The position numbers and the translations under genes were made by a program. A DNA stretch of 64,000 nt from Costus lasius (lineage: Eukaryota > Streptophyta > Magnoliopsida > Zingiberales > Costaceae), in assembly GCA_027563935.2 (NCBI GenBank), contig CM050446.2, positions 111,766,499 to 111,830,498 of the forward strand. The letters run 5' to 3'. The number at the start of each line of letters is the position of its first letter. The stretch's first letter is position 1. The notes beneath the pieces were generated by a model. The model searched no databases, had not been told where the DNA came from, and saw only the letters and a program-made list of their open reading frames with translations. This document shows, piece by piece, positions 11,161-20,870 of the stretch.

Positions 11161-12636
11161 CTACCTCTGCTTGCGCGAGTGAGAGCCAGAAGCCCTGGAG
11201 CTCTTGCTCTTCCTGCGTCCGGTGTAATCTAGCTCGGCCTTGTCATCAGAAGAAATGTTCATGCGAGCCATTTTGTCTTCAGAGAGGGCGGATAGCCGGT
11301 CGTCCATGATTGATATCTTCTCCTAAACAGATCTCATCATTTTATGTTGCCTCTGCATATGGGCTTCCATGGACTCCCAATGCGAAGATTGGTTCTGTTG
11401 GATGTGGGTAACGGCGGTGTCCAGGTTATCAATCATCTCCCGTTGATGGAGTTGCTCCTCTCTGATTTCCTGCAACACAGACATCATAGAATCGTGAGAG
11501 GAGGTGCCACCAAAGGAAAATGCTCCAGGTGCTGGTGGTGCAGTGTCGACTGGGTCGGGCTGTGTGTCCTCAACTGACTGGATGCGCTAGTTTTCACGGA
11601 CTCTGACTGATGTGCACTCTGGGTTCGGTAGTGGAAGGCAGAATGGACTCCCTTTGAATGTCATACAATAGGAATCTCCCTTGTGAACAATCAGCTTCAT
11701 AGCAACGCAAGACTCGATGTCGAGCCTGTTGCTGCCAGTGGCTTCCAGTGTACCGTATGGGATGATGCCCAAGGAAACTGCCAATGGTGTAATCAGGCCG
11801 CCGATCACAATTGCTTCTTTCAATGAACGGGCGGCACAGCTAAATTGCTTTTCCAAATAATACCCAGAGTCCACCCTAAAACTGTGCAGCATACACCAAA
11901 GATAAAAGAGCTCGGTCTGCTGAACCATACCATCACTCTCACCGCGGCCAAATAAGGTGTGGGCCAACACGTGGTGGACATACTTGAGCACAAGGTTGCA
12001 TAAACTAGATGCATGAGCCACGCGAGCGGAATAGATGTGCTAGTTAGTAATGGCGCCCCAAAAACCCTGCTCACTGAACTCAGTGGGGACCCTGCAAACA
12101 CAAAGCTCCGGAAAACCAAAAATACCACGCAATTGTGAGAGAGTGAGGGTATGTTCGATGTTACCCAACCGAAATGTCAAACGTCCTGGATCGTCCTCGA
12201 GAATAGGATCGGCCTTCACTTCCAAAGAACTCAGAAATTCCAAAGTCACACCAACATAGGTGGGAGAAAATAGTCGCTGGAACTGCTCCAAACCCACTGC
12301 AGCATACATCATGTCGACGTCATCAAGCATCCCAAGCATCTGCAGTGTACCTCTGTCAAGATACCTCATGTTGAGGACCCGGCGCTGGCGCAATATTTGA
12401 TAGCGTTGTGCTTGGGTAGCGTCGCGAAAGATAATCCCGAACTCGTTCGGGGGAGAGGCATATGGTTGTGATCGGCTGGAAGGAGTGCGCCCATGGCGAG
12501 AGGAAGAAGAGCCTGGAGTTGCCGTCGAAGATGATCGGCGAGATGGAGGTGTAGGTGTCAGCTCGTACTCCTCATCGTCGATACCGGACGAATCAGACAG
12601 CGCCTATTGAGGGCGTGAGGTCTGCTTGGCAGCCAT
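11161..12636 (-). pseudogene. Second ORF of gypsy A (Athila/Tat-type extra protein), four in-frame stops
   Basis: One frame runs from ATG at 12636 (MAAKQTSRPQ) to TAG at 11161, about 490 codons, broken only by four in-frame stops near 12604, at 12040, at 11587 and near 11325. All four are TAG. The N-terminus is Ser/Pro-rich; the centre resembles the plant retrotransposon ORF1 (Athila) protein, with RYLDRGTLQMLGMLDDVDM and LTLSQLRGIFGFPELC; after it comes a part with LFGRGESDGMVQQTELFYLW; the C-terminus is Gln/His-rich, probably coiled-coil, then basic. It lies downstream of integrase in the same orientation, where such elements carry an extra ORF. Its function in the family is not established. 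In each stop a Gln codon could have become TAG by one C-to-T change. Confidence 0.75.
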
Positions 12637-13120
12637 TACTTTTGTTCATGGAGGCATGGTGCTGAAATAGATCAAGATCAGTTGGGAAGCCTCGTGGAAG
12701 AAGATCTGGCCGGTGGCGTGAGGAAACGTTAGCAGGTGGCGGATCGGCGGAAACCGAAATCCGTAATCGCTCGAAGCAGAGATCCGTCTGGATGAAGGGA
12801 AAAGCTGGATCAACCCCTTAGAGATCTTCCTCGAGTGTCAAGAAGGAAAGAAAACGGCACAATCTTGGTCGGCTTCGACGAGATCGGGAAGGCCGCTGCA
12901 ATCGGCAGAAAGACCCAAAGAACTGGCGAAACAAAAATTCAGTGTCGTTCAAAGAAGAAACCCGATACGAAATCTTAGATCTAACTCTTGAGAACCTCCT
13001 CTGCGTGCTGGAAGGACAGGAGGGCGGCGTGATCGGATGATCTTTGTCGAGCGCAGGAGGCGGCGGCGGAGAAATCGCGTGCGGTGCCTTAGCTTCGGAT
13101 GAACACGGGTTAGAATACCA
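12637..13120 (-). other. Leader ahead of the second gypsy ORF
   Basis: GC-richer than its surroundings. ORFs of 129 and 78 codons at 12818-13207 are not convincing: they run into the palindrome array and resemble nothing. It lies between the palindrome array and the start of the second ORF and may be that ORF's 5' untranslated region. Confidence 0.35.
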
Positions 13121-13415
13121 GTGAACCCGCCCAAGTTCACTAGCCCGTGATGTTCTCTGTGGTCGGGCTGCGGTAACAGAAGCACGGGTGAACCCGCTGG
13201 GGTTCACCGACTTGTGAAGCTCACTGGAAATTTTCTGTAGTCCGGAAAGATGGTGAACCCCGTGGGGTTCACCTGCTCGTGAAGCTCATTGGTTGTTTTC
13301 TGCGCGTACTAAAAATCTAGTGAACCCCGTGGGGTTCACCTGGTTGTGAAACTTACTGAACATATTCCTGGGTGCCTACACAGTGCACTTCACGGGTGAA
13401 CCCCATGGGGTTCAC
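13121..13415. repeat. Palindrome array A: five 20-bp palindromes at 64-76 bp spacing
   Basis: Palindromes occur at 13121, 13189, 13253, 13320 and 13396. The best ones read GTGAACCCCGTGGGGTTCAC: arms GTGAACCC and GGGTTCAC around four bases. The first copy has decayed (GTGAACCCGCCCAAGTTCAC). Sequence between palindromes partly repeats too, with CGTGAAGCTCA-type words. The same palindrome forms a second array in the 5' LTR at 20326-20606. Here it lies after integrase and about 0.5 kb ahead of the second ORF. Confidence 0.85.
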
Positions 13416-13715
13416 TAGGCCGTGATTTGCACTATTTCCTTCAAAAATTCTGGGAAAATTCAGGAAAAATTCCCATACACCTCATCTTCATCTTACATCA
13501 TAAAGAGACATCAATTTAGTAGCAATCCCCTCTAGAAATCTAAAGAAATGAAAAAGAAACCAATAGTTTAAAACACTAACTAATAACAGAAAGAAACTAT
13601 GCATAAAAATTAAAGTTAAGCAAAAACATGGGTTGCCTCCCAAGAGAGCTAGTTTAAGGTCAGTAGCTCGACCATAAGAGTTTTCAAAGTTTCAAATCCG
13701 GGGGGTCTGAGAGAG
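13416..13715 (-). other. Spacer between integrase and palindrome array
   Basis: AT-rich, no ORF. It begins just after the integrase stop at 13716 on the minus strand and ends at the array. Confidence 0.4.
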
Positions 13716-14745
13716 CTAAAACTTCCTCTCTCTCTCAACCCGCTCATCTTCAAAGTAATGCTTGAGGCGGTGCCCGTTTACTGTGAAACTCCTAGTTCGT
13801 TCTATCCAAATTGTGATAGCACCATAAGGTTGAACTTTCTGAAGTGTGAAAGGACCGGACCATCTCGTTCGAAGCTTTCCTGGAAATAGCCTAAGTCTTG
13901 AATTAAACAGAAGTACTTTGTCTCCCTCACGAAATTCTTTCTTTGTTATGCGCTTGTCGTGCCAAAACTTGGTGCGTGCTTTGTAGCTCTTGGCATTCTC
14001 ATAAGCAAAAAGGCGCAATTCTTCCAATTCATCAAGTTGAAGCTTTCTCCTTTCACTGGCGTTCTTGAAATCAAAGTTGATTTGTTTTACAGCCCAATAC
14101 ACCCTGTGCTCAAGTTCAACAGGTAAGTGACATGATTTTCCATAAATACGTTGGAAAGGAGACATACCAAGGGGCGTCTTAAATGTCGTCCTATACGCCC
14201 ATAAAGCATCGGGTAATTTTATCGCCTAATCCTTCCGTGATCGCGATACAGTTTTCTCCAAAATTTGTTTGATTTCTCTATTGGAGACCTCTACCTGACC
14301 ACTAGTCTGAGGATGGTAGGGCGTAGCAATTTTGTGTCGTACACCATACTTTTTCAATAATGCTCTAAACCTTTGCTCGATAAAGTGGGAGCCGCCATCG
14401 CTAATCAGAAAGCGTGGGACTCCAAACTGGGGGAAGATAGTTCGCTTCATAAACCTCATAACGACTATGGAATCATTTGTAGCTTCGGCGGATGCCTCAA
14501 CCCACTTCGACACGTAGTCAATGGCGACCAAGATGTACCGTTTTCCACATGAAGAGGGGAAGGGGCCCATGAAGTCTATCCCCCATACATAAAAAATTTC
14601 TACTTCCATGATATTGTTGAGTGGCAACTCGTCCCTTTTTGATAAGTTCCCAGTCCGTTGACAATTGTCACAAGTGGAAACAAAACGTTTAGCATCATAG
14701 AATATGGAGGGCCAATATAAACCAGACTGTAAAACTTTAAAGCTG
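13716..14745 (-). pseudogene. Gypsy A integrase
   Basis: The integrase core is in one frame over 13716-14627, with D ([11 protein letters not shown]), D ([11 protein letters not shown]) and E ([20 protein letters not shown]), then a C-terminal part with [19 protein letters not shown] as in Tat/Athila elements. A TAG at about 14226 replaces the Trp codon of a [19 protein letters not shown] segment. The zinc domain upstream ([11 protein letters not shown]) is in the RT frame, so a one-base frameshift falls near 14730-14745; beyond it the cysteine pair [10 protein letters not shown] reads in this frame. Confidence 0.85.
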
Positions 14746-16648
14746 TTTTAGAAGCCCCCGCGTGTCCTCCATAAGGCGAAGCATGGCAATGGGTCAACAC
14801 ATCTTGTATCTCCTCCTCAGGCACGCATCGTCTGTACAATCCGTCCGCACACCTCCGGTATAAATATGGCTCGTCCCAATAATAAAACTTTACATCATGT
14901 AGAAACCGCTTTTTCCTCTGAAAAGTGAGGTCTGGAGGGAAAATGTCAGACACAATGTAATTAACAAAATCTGCGTACCATGGGACATGTTGATCTAATA
15001 AGGCATAAAGGTGCTCTTCAGGGAATGTATCGTTAATCTCTAATTCTGCATCAATTTCTTTGTCTGCACTGCGGTCAACTCTGGAAAGATGATCAGCCAC
15101 CAAATTTTCACTCCCCTTCTTGTCTCTGATCTCTATATAGAATTCTTGCAAGAGGAGGATCCATCGAATGAGCCTTGGCTTTGCATCCTTCTTGTTGATC
15201 AGGTATTTTATGGCTGCATGATCAGTAAACATGATTACTTTTGAATTAACAAGGTAGGAGCGAAACTTATCAAAAGCGAAGACAATCGCTAGCAGCTCCT
15301 TCTCCGTAGTCGCATAATTTGTCTGAGCGTCGTCAAGTGTGCGACTAGCATAATAGATGGCGTGAAGCTTCTAATCCTTCCTCTGTCCCAAGACCGCCCC
15401 AACAGCTTGGTCGCTAGCATCACACATCAGCTCAAAAGGTAGCGACCAATTTGGGGGTTGAATTATTGGAGCAGAGATTAATGCATCATTGAGTTTCGAG
15501 AAGGCTTCCTCGTAGTCCCTGTCAAAGCAAAACATAGCATCTTTAGCAAGCAGATTAGTTAAGGGGCGAGCTATCTTAGAAAAATCTTTAATAAATCTTC
15601 TGTAGAAGCTGGCATGTCCAAGAAAGCTCCTGATCCCCTTCACTGATGTAGGCGGCTTGAGATGTTCAATGACTTCAATCTTTGCTCTATCCACCTCTAT
15701 CCCTCGTTCAGATACTAGGTGCCCAAGGACAATGCCTTCCTTGACCATGAAGTGGCACTTCTTCCAGTTCAAGACTAGGTTCACCTCTTCGGACCTCTGC
15801 AAAACCTTAGACAAATGAGACAAGCAATGATGGAATGAAGAACCATATACAGAAAAATCGTCCATAAATATATCCATGAATTCTTCATTAAAATCAGAAA
15901 ATATGGCCATCATTGCTCGCTGAAAGGTCGTGGGGGCGTTGCAGAGGCCAAAGGGCATTCTTCGATACTCATATGTGCCATAGGGACATGTAAAAGTTGT
16001 TTTCTCCTGGTCATCCGGGTGGATAGGGATCTGGAAGAAACCTGAAAAGCCATCCAAAAAGAAAAAATAAGAATTATGCGCCAATCTGTCTAACATCTGA
16101 TCTATAAATGGAAGAGGGAAATGATCTTTTCGCGTGGCTGAATTCAACTTCATGTAATCTATGCACATCCTATGTCCCATGACAGTGCGTGTAGGTATCA
16201 ACTCGTCTGCCTCGGTCTTTATCACTGTGACGCCGCCTTTCTTGGGTACAACATGTACGGGACTCACCCAAGAGCTGTCTGAGATTGGATAAATAACTCC
16301 GGCGTTTAATAGTTTGAGCACTTCTTTCTTTACTACATCCTTTAGATGCGGGTTTAGTCGGCGCTGGAACTCCACGGAAGGTTTGCAGTTGTCTTCCAAT
16401 AGGATCCTGTTCATGCAAACAGAAGGGTTAATCCCTTTTATGTCATCTAATGAGTAACCTATTACCTTCCTATGTAGGCGAAGTTCATTTAGCAACAACT
16501 CGGTTTGCTCCATGTCCAATGCCGCACTGACAATCACAGGGTATGTGGAGTTTTCCCCCAAGAATTCATATCTCAAAGTGTTTGGGAAAACTCTTGAGTT
16601 CAATTTTTTGCTGCCCTTGATTCTCCTGATTTTCTTCTGTCTTACCAA
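14746..16648 (-). pseudogene. Gypsy A reverse transcriptase and RNase H
   Basis: Frame from 16648 down to about 14746. RT motifs include VVKKEVLKLLNAGVIYPISD, MCIDYMKLNSATRKDHFPLP, YRRMPFGLCNAPTTFQRAM and the catalytic FMDDFSVYG. RNase H follows with PFELMCDASDQAVGAVLGQ and then [20 protein letters not shown], separated by a TAG at 15371 in the same frame. The zinc-binding end ([20 protein letters not shown]) belongs to integrase. The N-terminus overlaps protease in another frame: the ends of the two ORFs encode the same ELKS-FP-HLRYEFLGENSTYP-type segment, so a one-base frameshift lies near 16570. Confidence 0.88.
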
Positions 16649-17729
16649 CAGGACTTACATCACTTTCTAACAATGCAACGTACTCGTCTGCCTCCCCATC
16701 GCCATCTTTACCAACAGAGTTCGTTAAGGCGAGTTCTAGAGGATCCACTTCTCTCCTAGGCGGCTCAACATCCTGTGTAGCTTTTTCCATAATGTCAATG
16801 CTGCAGCATGTACCTGCAAGAGAAGGTTTTTTCAAGGTATCAGTTAAATCAAATTGAATAACGTTGCCACAAATGTTCAAAGACAGTTTTCCATTCTTGA
16901 CATCCATGACAGCGCCTGCAGTGGCAAGAAATGGTCTCCCCAGAATGATAGGGAGCCTGTCATCCTCATCAATTTCCAAGACAATAAAATCAGCAGGAAT
17001 AAAGTAATCTCCTACGTTAACAGGTACGTCCTCTAAAATACCAACTGGGTGGCGTACAGATCTGTCTGCAAGCTGTATGGAAATATTAGTTGGTTGCAAA
17101 TCCCCTAAGTCTAGCTTTTTACAAAGTGATAGTGGCATGAGGCTAACGCTTGCTCCTAGATCGCATAAAGCTCTCTGAAAATACATCTCCCCAATCTGGC
17201 AGGATATGGAAAAACTGCCTGGGTCTTTAAGCTTATGAGGTAGCTTGTTCTGGATGACGGCGTTACACTCCTCAGTAAGTGCAACAGTCGCTTGATCTTC
17301 TAGCTTCCTCTTATTTAATAAGATATCTTTCAGGAATTTCGCATAAGTCGGCATCTGCGAAAGAGCATCAACGAAGGGGATGTTAATATAAAGTTTCTTT
17401 AAAACCTCTAAAAACTTACCAAACTGCTTGTCCAATTTAGCCTTGACAAGCCTTTGCGGAAAAGGAATCGGTGGCTTGTATGCTGGCGGTCCCACATAGG
17501 GCCGCTCCTCCTCAACTGGCTCAGGTGCCACCGGTGTCACATCAGTATGTGGTTCCACAGGTTCTGGTATTGTCTCTTCTATCCTGTCATCTATCGGCAT
17601 CTTTGGATCTTCCAATTGCTTGCCGCTCCGAGTGGAGATTGCATTGCACTGCTCCCTCGGGTTTACTTCTGGCTGGGATGGTAGCTTCCCTGGTACTCTC
17701 GATGATGAGCTAGCTTGCTGGGTTAGCTA
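16566..17729 (-). pseudogene. Gypsy A protease region
   Basis: The protease is recognised from YFQRALCDLGASVSLMPL (Asp active site as DLGAS, usual for Tat/Athila elements) and LPIILGRPFLATAGAVMDV. Upstream lies a Pro/Glu-rich linker (EPVEPHTDVTPVAPEPVEEE). The frame is the gag frame, separated by a TAG near 17730. It ends prematurely at 16566 by the frameshift into the RT frame. Confidence 0.82.
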
Positions 17730-19154
17730 ACTTTCTAGCATTTTATTGTGTGTTTCTAGGGAGTTCATCCGTGTTATCATCATCTTCATCATGTCTGTAA
17801 GTCCTTCAAGTTGCTTGCTCAGATTTAAATCATTGTTGGGCCTTGGCTGTTGCTGCGATGGTGGCGGTGCATTATAGTTTCTGGCCTGGAATCCTGGTGG
17901 TCTGAAATTGTTCTGTTGGGGTTGCCTAAAGTTTCCTTGTGGGGGCTGGGTCTGCTGTGGTGGAACTTGTCCAGGCTGAATCGGCTGAGTTGTCCGGTAA
18001 GAGAAATTTGGATGGTTGCGTCATCCTGGATTGTAGTAGTTGGAATAAGGGTTATTGTTCTGGTTGAAATTTCCAACTGCATTCAACTGCTCAGGATAAG
18101 CCGCAGCCATCTGTCCATCTCCTACCTGGCAATCTGCCCCTGCATGACCTACAACTCCACAGACCTCACAAGTAATAGCGTTAACATCCATTGAATTAAC
18201 AGACCAAGAGTCAAGCTTCCTAGTCAAATTATCAACCTTAGCAGTAAGTGCAGTCAAAGAATCCAGGTCATACTTACCTGACTTCTTGGTAGAAGTACCT
18301 CTCTCGGATGTCCATTGGTGATGGTTAATTGCCATTTCCTCGAGAAAGTTCATTGCATCTTCCACTCTTCTGTTCATCAAAGCACCTCCTGCTGCAGCGT
18401 CCACTGTAAGCCTCGTGTTGTAATCCAAACCGCTGTAGAACGTTTGGATCAAAACCCAAGTCTCAACACCGTGATGTGGACACATCCTTTGGAGCTCCTT
18501 AAATCTCTCTCAAGCTTCGTATAGGGATTCTCCATCTTTTTGCATGAAACTTGTTATCTGATTCCGCAATTGAATTATCTTTGACGGAGTGAAGTACTTG
18601 GAGAGAAAGGCCTGAGAAAGCTTTGTCCATGTTCTTATTGAAGCAGTAGGTAGTATGTGCAACCAAGCTCTCGCCTTGTCCCTCAGAGAGAAGGGAAACA
18701 GTCGTAACCTGATAGCATCAGCAGACACACCGTTAATTTTCAACATGTCGCAATATTCTAGAAAAATAGAGAGGTGCATGTTGGGGTCCTCAAGAGGAGA
18801 ACCACCGAATTGGTTTTGTTGCACCATAGAAAGAAGAGCAGGTTTTATTTCGAAGTTGTTGGCCTCAACAACGGGCCTAGCAATTCCAGATTGAAAACCA
18901 TGTGCGTAGGGAGCGGAATAATCCTTCAATGTCCTGTTGTTGTTATAGTTGTTGCCCATTGGTTGTTGTACTCGGTCATTGTTCACTTCAAGTTGAATGT
19001 GTTCCATCTGATTTTCTCCTCCTGGGTGGTTCATGATTTCTTTCTTCAGAATTTGATTTTGCTTCCTTCTTGTCCGGAAGGTGCGCTCGATCTCTGGATC
19101 AATGTCAAAAAATGTACCTGCCCTAGAACTTCTTCGCATAAAATGGTCAGTCAA
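17730..19154 (-). pseudogene. Gypsy A gag
   Basis: One frame from ATG at 19154 with in-frame stops at 18510 (TGA, in a segment that should read YEAxERFKELQR) and 18021 (TGA, NPGxRNHPNFSY). Gag motifs are LRLFPFSLRDKARAWL, WTKLSQAFLSKYFTPSK and a single zinc-finger-like CEVCGVVGHAGADC, followed by a Gln/Asn/Pro-rich part and a predicted coiled-coil (LEGLTDMMKMMITRMNSLE). This is the standard gag of Tat/Athila-type gypsy elements. Both TGA codons can be explained by single transitions (CGA to TGA, TGG to TGA). Confidence 0.85.
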
Positions 19155-19276
19155 AATTATAAAGTTCTAAGACAACAAGTAAATAAAAAGAAAAAGAAAA
19201 TAGCAGTGCAGTAAGAAAAATCTAACTTAAGGCCTAGTCTACCAATTCTCTGAAGTATACTAATATCAACCGTTGT

Positions 19277-19294
19277 TCCCCGGCAACGGCGCCA
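19277..19294 (-). promoter_or_regulatory. Primer binding site of gypsy A, tRNA-Asp type
   Basis: The minus strand reads TGGCGCCGTTGCCGGGGA, complementary to the 3' end of plant tRNA-Asp(GUC) including CCA. It lies six bases from the LTR end at 19301. Confidence 0.9.
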
Positions 19295-19300
19295 AAAACT

Positions 19301-20870
19301 TGACACGCTCCGCAAGTGCACAGATATATCGAAGTAATATAAAAGATGTCAAATCCCACAGGGAACAAGGTTGAGTACTAGAAAGTCCGAGTCCTAATAG
19401 CTAGGCGAATCGAAACGTGGGTTTTTGAAGATGGAAATCAAAAACAAACAAGTACACCTACTTCGGTAGAGAAAAGATATAAGAGAGAATTCAGGGCTAT
19501 GGCTTCCACCATGATGATAATCTTAATCGCATAAGAAAGATATTAGTTATTTGGTTTATTGGTTTTGCACAAGGAGTCTAACCCTAGGGTACAAGGTACC
19601 CTCTCTCGAGTGATACACCCCGGTGTTCATTTTAGACCGACCTCCTACTCTCGCGGTCGATCGTTCTAAGACGAACCCAATGAGTTCTATGGCAGACTAT
19701 GAAATCCTCGACCGAAGACCAAGCACTCTCGTGTCGAGGTCCCGCAAGTTTTACTCAGAGGTTCGACCCTTACGATCCTTCTCTCGATATGAATCGTAAC
19801 GGCTAACACGCGATATTACTCGGCCAAGGTAAAACCATGAAATAAATACGTCAAAGTAAAATATGCTCACAATTCATACCAAATAACATAAATAGATACA
19901 AAGTTTGCAATTAAAATCATCAAAGGGTTTCCACCAAGCCCCAAAATAGGGTTTACGCTACAATCGTCACTGAAACGCTCAAAATATCTCTTTTAATGAA
20001 ATGAAAAGTATAAGAAAACGAATCTAAGGGGAAGGAAACGATGAACCGAAGGAATCCTGAAGAAATCGTGATGATCATGTGTCTCAATCTCCGAAAGTCT
20101 CCAAAAGTTACCTCTATCGCCGTGTTCTTCCACCCGCGCCACTTCTTCGCGTGAATGTTCGATAGTTAGGGCATGAAAAATTGGGGCTTTTATATTTCAT
20201 CTGTTTGCCTCTGAAAGAGCTTTCCATAGACACCTCACTTGCTAAATTTGGACTCCAAACGAGTGAGAAATCATGGAAAAACCGAGTGGAACTCGGTCTC
20301 GTTCGCGCCTGGGTTGGAATCACGGGTGAACCCCGCCGGGTTCACCTGTCTGTGATTCCCTCTGTGAGTTCGGACGAATAGAAGCGCGGTGAACCCGGTG
20401 GGGTTCACCCGCCCGTGCTTCTCTCTGGACAGATCTCGGCCAAAGTGAAAACCGGTGAACCCGGTGGGGTTCACCTGGCCGTGATACTTTCTGGACCTCT
20501 ACTGGCTGACGACCAGGATGGTGAACCCGGTGGGGTTCACCCAGCCGTGATTCTTATTGTGAAGTCCCTGCAGCCTGGCGAAGAATCTGGTGAACATGGG
20601 GTTCACCTGGCCGTATTTTTCAGGCTGACTCCGTTTAAGCTCAAATTTGACATGTGACCTCGTCTTCATACAAGAAATCGTCTCATGGCCTTAGAATCTT
20701 CAAAATATGTCAAAAAATGGCGTTTTTACCTGAAATTCCATAAAAGTGCCAAAAAGTGAAGATTCCGAAGATATCAAGTAATTTAGCCTAAAAAGAGTAT
20801 GGAAGTATTGAAATAAGCTTAGAATTAGCATGAAATATCCATGAAAATTATACTAAAATGCAACGCATCA
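19301..20870 (-). repeat. 5' LTR of gypsy element A
   Basis: This 1570-bp segment begins TGACACGCTCCGC and ends GCAACGCATCA on the + strand, giving TG...CA ends. It lies next to the primer site, so it is the 5' LTR of the minus-strand element. Its last 333 bp match the truncated 3' LTR at 9588-9920. It contains palindrome array B. The sequence after 20870 (GTAAA) would be one copy of the target duplication; the partner was lost with the left end. Confidence 0.88.
20326..20606. repeat. Palindrome array B in the LTR: five units at 63-69 bp spacing
   Basis: Palindromes start at 20326, 20389, 20455, 20521 and 20590. Units two to four read GTGAACCCGGTGGGGTTCAC; the last is shortened to GTGAACATGGGGTTCAC. 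Between them a related stretch (CACCTGGCCGTGATTCTT-type) recurs. The truncated 3' LTR keeps the last two units (about 9588-9650). The ORFs here on both strands, with repeated VNPTGFT or GEPGGVH, are by-products. Confidence 0.88.

Larger units (their letters stand above)
9588..20870 (-). mobile_element. Ty3/gypsy (Tat/Athila-like) retrotransposon A, inactive
   Basis: Order on the minus strand is 5' LTR, tRNA-Asp primer site, gag, protease, RT, RNase H, integrase, palindrome array, second ORF, hairpins, polypurine tract and truncated 3' LTR. RNase H before integrase, the tRNA-Asp primer and an ORF after pol are the marks of non-chromovirus plant gypsy elements. Two frameshifts and nine in-frame stops (seven TAG, two TGA, no TAA) inactivate it. 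The left LTR lacks its outer ~1.2 kb, so this is not a clean insertion any more. Confidence 0.87.

Noticed and set aside
13121..13415. CRISPR array (regular palindromic repeats with ~45-bp gaps)
   Set aside because: The window is a plant nuclear genome, the gaps are themselves partly repeated, and the array is part of a gypsy element.
20271..20657. ORFs with repeated VNPTGFT or GEPGGVH motifs, and the similar ORF at 12818-13207
   Set aside because: They are translations of the palindrome arrays in LTR or leader sequence.
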